The notes below the pieces were generated by a model, which was given only the letters and a program-made list of their open reading frames with translations, searched no databases and had not been told where the DNA came from. Below, piece after piece: positions 4,281 through 5,808 of a stretch of 5,808 nt of DNA (position 1 is the first letter of the stretch; each line of letters begins with the position of its first letter). Both the position numbers and the translations under genes were made by a program. Source of the stretch: Candidatus Parcubacteria bacterium (lineage in GTDB: Bacteria > Patescibacteriota > Minisyncoccia > Phycocordibacterales > Zambryskibacteraceae); NCBI GenBank assembly GCA_019661845.1, contig JAIFWL010000025.1, forward strand, positions 1 to 5,808, given 5' to 3'.

Positions 4281-5808
4281 ATCCAAATCTCTCCATCTCT
4301 CCCCAATTCTCTCCCACATTTGCTTCAGCGATTATCGGTACACCTTCCAACCTTTCCTTCGGGATACCATTCTCCATTATTTTCTTGAAGTGCTTCACCG
4401 CTTCATCCACCAAATCATTCTTTACTTCAAACACGAGTTCGTCGTGGACTTGAAGAATCATCTTCATCTTATCTTCATTACTCTCTTTCTTAATATGTTC
4501 ATCGATCTGCTTCATGGCAATCTTTATAAGATCAGCCTGTGTACCTTGGATCGGTGCATTAATAGCCATCCTCTCTGCTTGCGCACGGATAAATGGTAGT
4601 GGCGACTTAAAGCCGGTGAAGTATCGCCTTCTGCCGAACATCGTCTCGGTGTATCCGCGACGCGCAGTCTCGGCCTTCACCTTATCCAAGTAACTAGCGA
4701 GTCCAGTGAAGGTCTCGAAGTATTCGTTATAAAACTGTTGCGCCTCTGCCCTATCGGTCTTTAAGTTACCCTTCAGTGCATTCACCCCCATGCCGTAGAG
4801 GATGCCGAAGTCAATAACCTTAGCCTTCGTACGCATAGTCTTGTCCACTTGATCAATCGGCACCTTAAACACACGCGAAGCTACGCCGGCATGAATGTCT
4901 TCACCATTCTTAAATATTTCCATGAGCTTCTTGTCTCCACTTAGAACAGCGGCTAGACGAAGCTCGATTTGTGAGTAGTCGAGAGAGACGAGTTTAAACC
5001 CTTTCTCGGCTACGAAGGCTCGTCTAATAGCCCGGCCGAGCTCACTCTTGTTTGGAATGTTCTGCAAGTTCGGGTTGTTTGAACCCATACGCCCGGTAGT
5101 GGTCCCCGCTTGGACGAAGGTTGAGTGCAGGCGAGAGTTCTTGTCGAGCAAGGGTGGAATAGCATCTATATAAGTAGAGAGGAGTTTAGAGAGTTCGCGA
5201 TACTCGAGGATAAGTCCAATGATCTTATGCTTCTCACGGAGCTTCTCTAATTCAGATTCCTTGGTTGAAAGCGCTCCGCCTGGAGTTTTCTTCTGACGCT
5301 TGTCGGCCAAACCCATCTTGGTAAATAAGATTTCCGAAAGTACTTTAGGCGAATTGATATTGAACTCCTCCCCAGCTTCCTTCCAAATCTCTTTCTCTAT
5401 CCTATTAAGTTCTTTGTGGTAAGTTTTCGAAAGTTCATGCAACATCTCTCGATCAATCTTCACTCCTCTGTCATTCATCGCATCAACTACAGGTAGGAGC
5501 GGCTTCTCAATATCCTCAAAGACCCTACGCACCTTCCGCTTATCGAGTTCTACCTCAAGCACTTTCCTAGCGTCTTTGAGATTATCTGTTTTAGTAAATT
5601 CTAAAATCTCATCTAGAGTTGGCGCAGTAATGTTGGAATCAATTACCCACAGCATCAAAGAAAGTTCTTGAAGTTCTTGCGGATTGTATCCTGAAAGAGT
5701 TGGCTGCTGTGGTGCGGTTTTCGACGCATGATCAGAACTCCCTGATAGTTTTTTGATGCGCTCACTCAAGGTTCTAAACCCAAGTTGCTTAAATAGTTCC
5801 TTCCTTCT
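4279..5808 (-). CDS. polA: DNA polymerase I, polymerase domain, 5' end off window
   Basis: Family A DNA polymerase for gap filling in repair and lagging-strand processing. The frame is open to the right edge, giving 509 visible residues (numbered from that edge). Residues 4-11 (ELFKQLGF) look like the end of the 5'-nuclease domain, so the missing N-terminus probably carries it. Polymerase elements are complete: TTGRMGSNNPNLQNIP (237-252), motif A DYSQIELR with metal-binding Asp277, motif B R-x3-K-x3-F-x3-Y (Arg326, Lys330, Phe334, Tyr338), and motif C QVHDELVFEV with His455, Asp456, Glu457. Motif B has Asp333 where Asn is usual. Only about 85 residues separate the nuclease end from FEDIEKPL (97-104), and no DxE exonuclease motif is seen, so proofreading is probably absent. 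A TTG at 5769 is internal and should not be taken as the start. A tandem TAA TAA ends the gene, followed by the HolA-like gene. Confidence 0.95.
   Translation of the reverse strand, partial: RRKELFKQLGFRTLSERIKKLSGSSDHASKTAPQQPTLSGYNPQELQELSLMLWVIDSNITAPTLDEILEFTKTDNLKDARKVLEVELDKRKVRRVFEDIEKPLLPVVDAMNDRGVKIDREMLHELSKTYHKELNRIEKEIWKEAGEEFNINSPKVLSEILFTKMGLADKRQKKTPGGALSTKESELEKLREKHKIIGLILEYRELSKLLSTYIDAIPPLLDKNSRLHSTFVQAGTTTGRMGSNNPNLQNIPNKSELGRAIRRAFVAEKGFKLVSLDYSQIELRLAAVLSGDKKLMEIFKNGEDIHAGVASRVFKVPIDQVDKTMRTKAKVIDFGILYGMGVNALKGNLKTDRAEAQQFYNEYFETFTGLASYLDKVKAETARRGYTETMFGRRRYFTGFKSPLPFIRAQAERMAINAPIQGTQADLIKIAMKQIDEHIKKESNEDKMKMILQVHDELVFEVKNDLVDEAVKHFKKIMENGIPKERLEGVPIIAEANVGENWGEMERFG

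Noticed and set aside
5767..5769. TTG as the start of polA
   Set aside because: The frame stays open to the window edge and the upstream residues match the end of the 5'-nuclease domain, so this codon is internal.

Overview
The window is gene-dense bacterial DNA, most plausibly from an ultra-small Candidate Phyla Radiation (Patescibacteria, Parcubacteria-like) genome. This is inference. It rests on compact genes mostly without Shine-Dalgarno sites, a short HolA-like protein encoded next to polA, a MutM with an unusual C-x4-C...C-x2-H zinc finger, and a DNA polymerase I whose proofreading domain seems collapsed. TGA is used as a stop, so this is not the recoded-UGA (Gracilibacteria-type) code.

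Layout, left to right. A small membrane protein runs in from the left edge (+). It converges on rpsT (ribosomal protein S20, -), which is divergent from ruvA (+) with only 26 bp between start codons. ruvA is followed by mutM (+), across a 70-bp spacer built almost entirely of AGCTTCGTAGCTT-type repeats. Next comes a GC-rich minus-strand gene of unknown function (2201-2608). It has its own near-consensus sigma70 promoter, the only good Shine-Dalgarno site in the window, and a UUCG-loop intrinsic terminator, so it looks like a self-contained transcription unit placed between mutM and the next gene. After it, a TrmH/SpoU-family RNA methyltransferase and a DoxX-like membrane protein form a tight + strand pair. 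A promoter inside the end of the DoxX-like gene drives tRNA-Lys(UUU), which is followed by a hairpin-rich trailer. The right third is a minus-strand pair: polA (5' end beyond the window) followed by a protein resembling only the C-terminal domain of clamp-loader delta (HolA).

Functionally the window is mostly housekeeping: recombination and repair (RuvA, MutM, Pol I), possible replisome assembly (HolA-like), and translation (S20, tRNA-Lys, RNA methyltransferase). The points of interest are the autonomous GC-rich cassette, the dispersed CTAGCTTCGTAG-like repeats that occur both between genes and in frame inside genes, the architecture of the polA/HolA-like pair, and the structured element abutting tRNA-Lys. 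No CRISPR array, insertion sequence, transposase or phage gene was seen.
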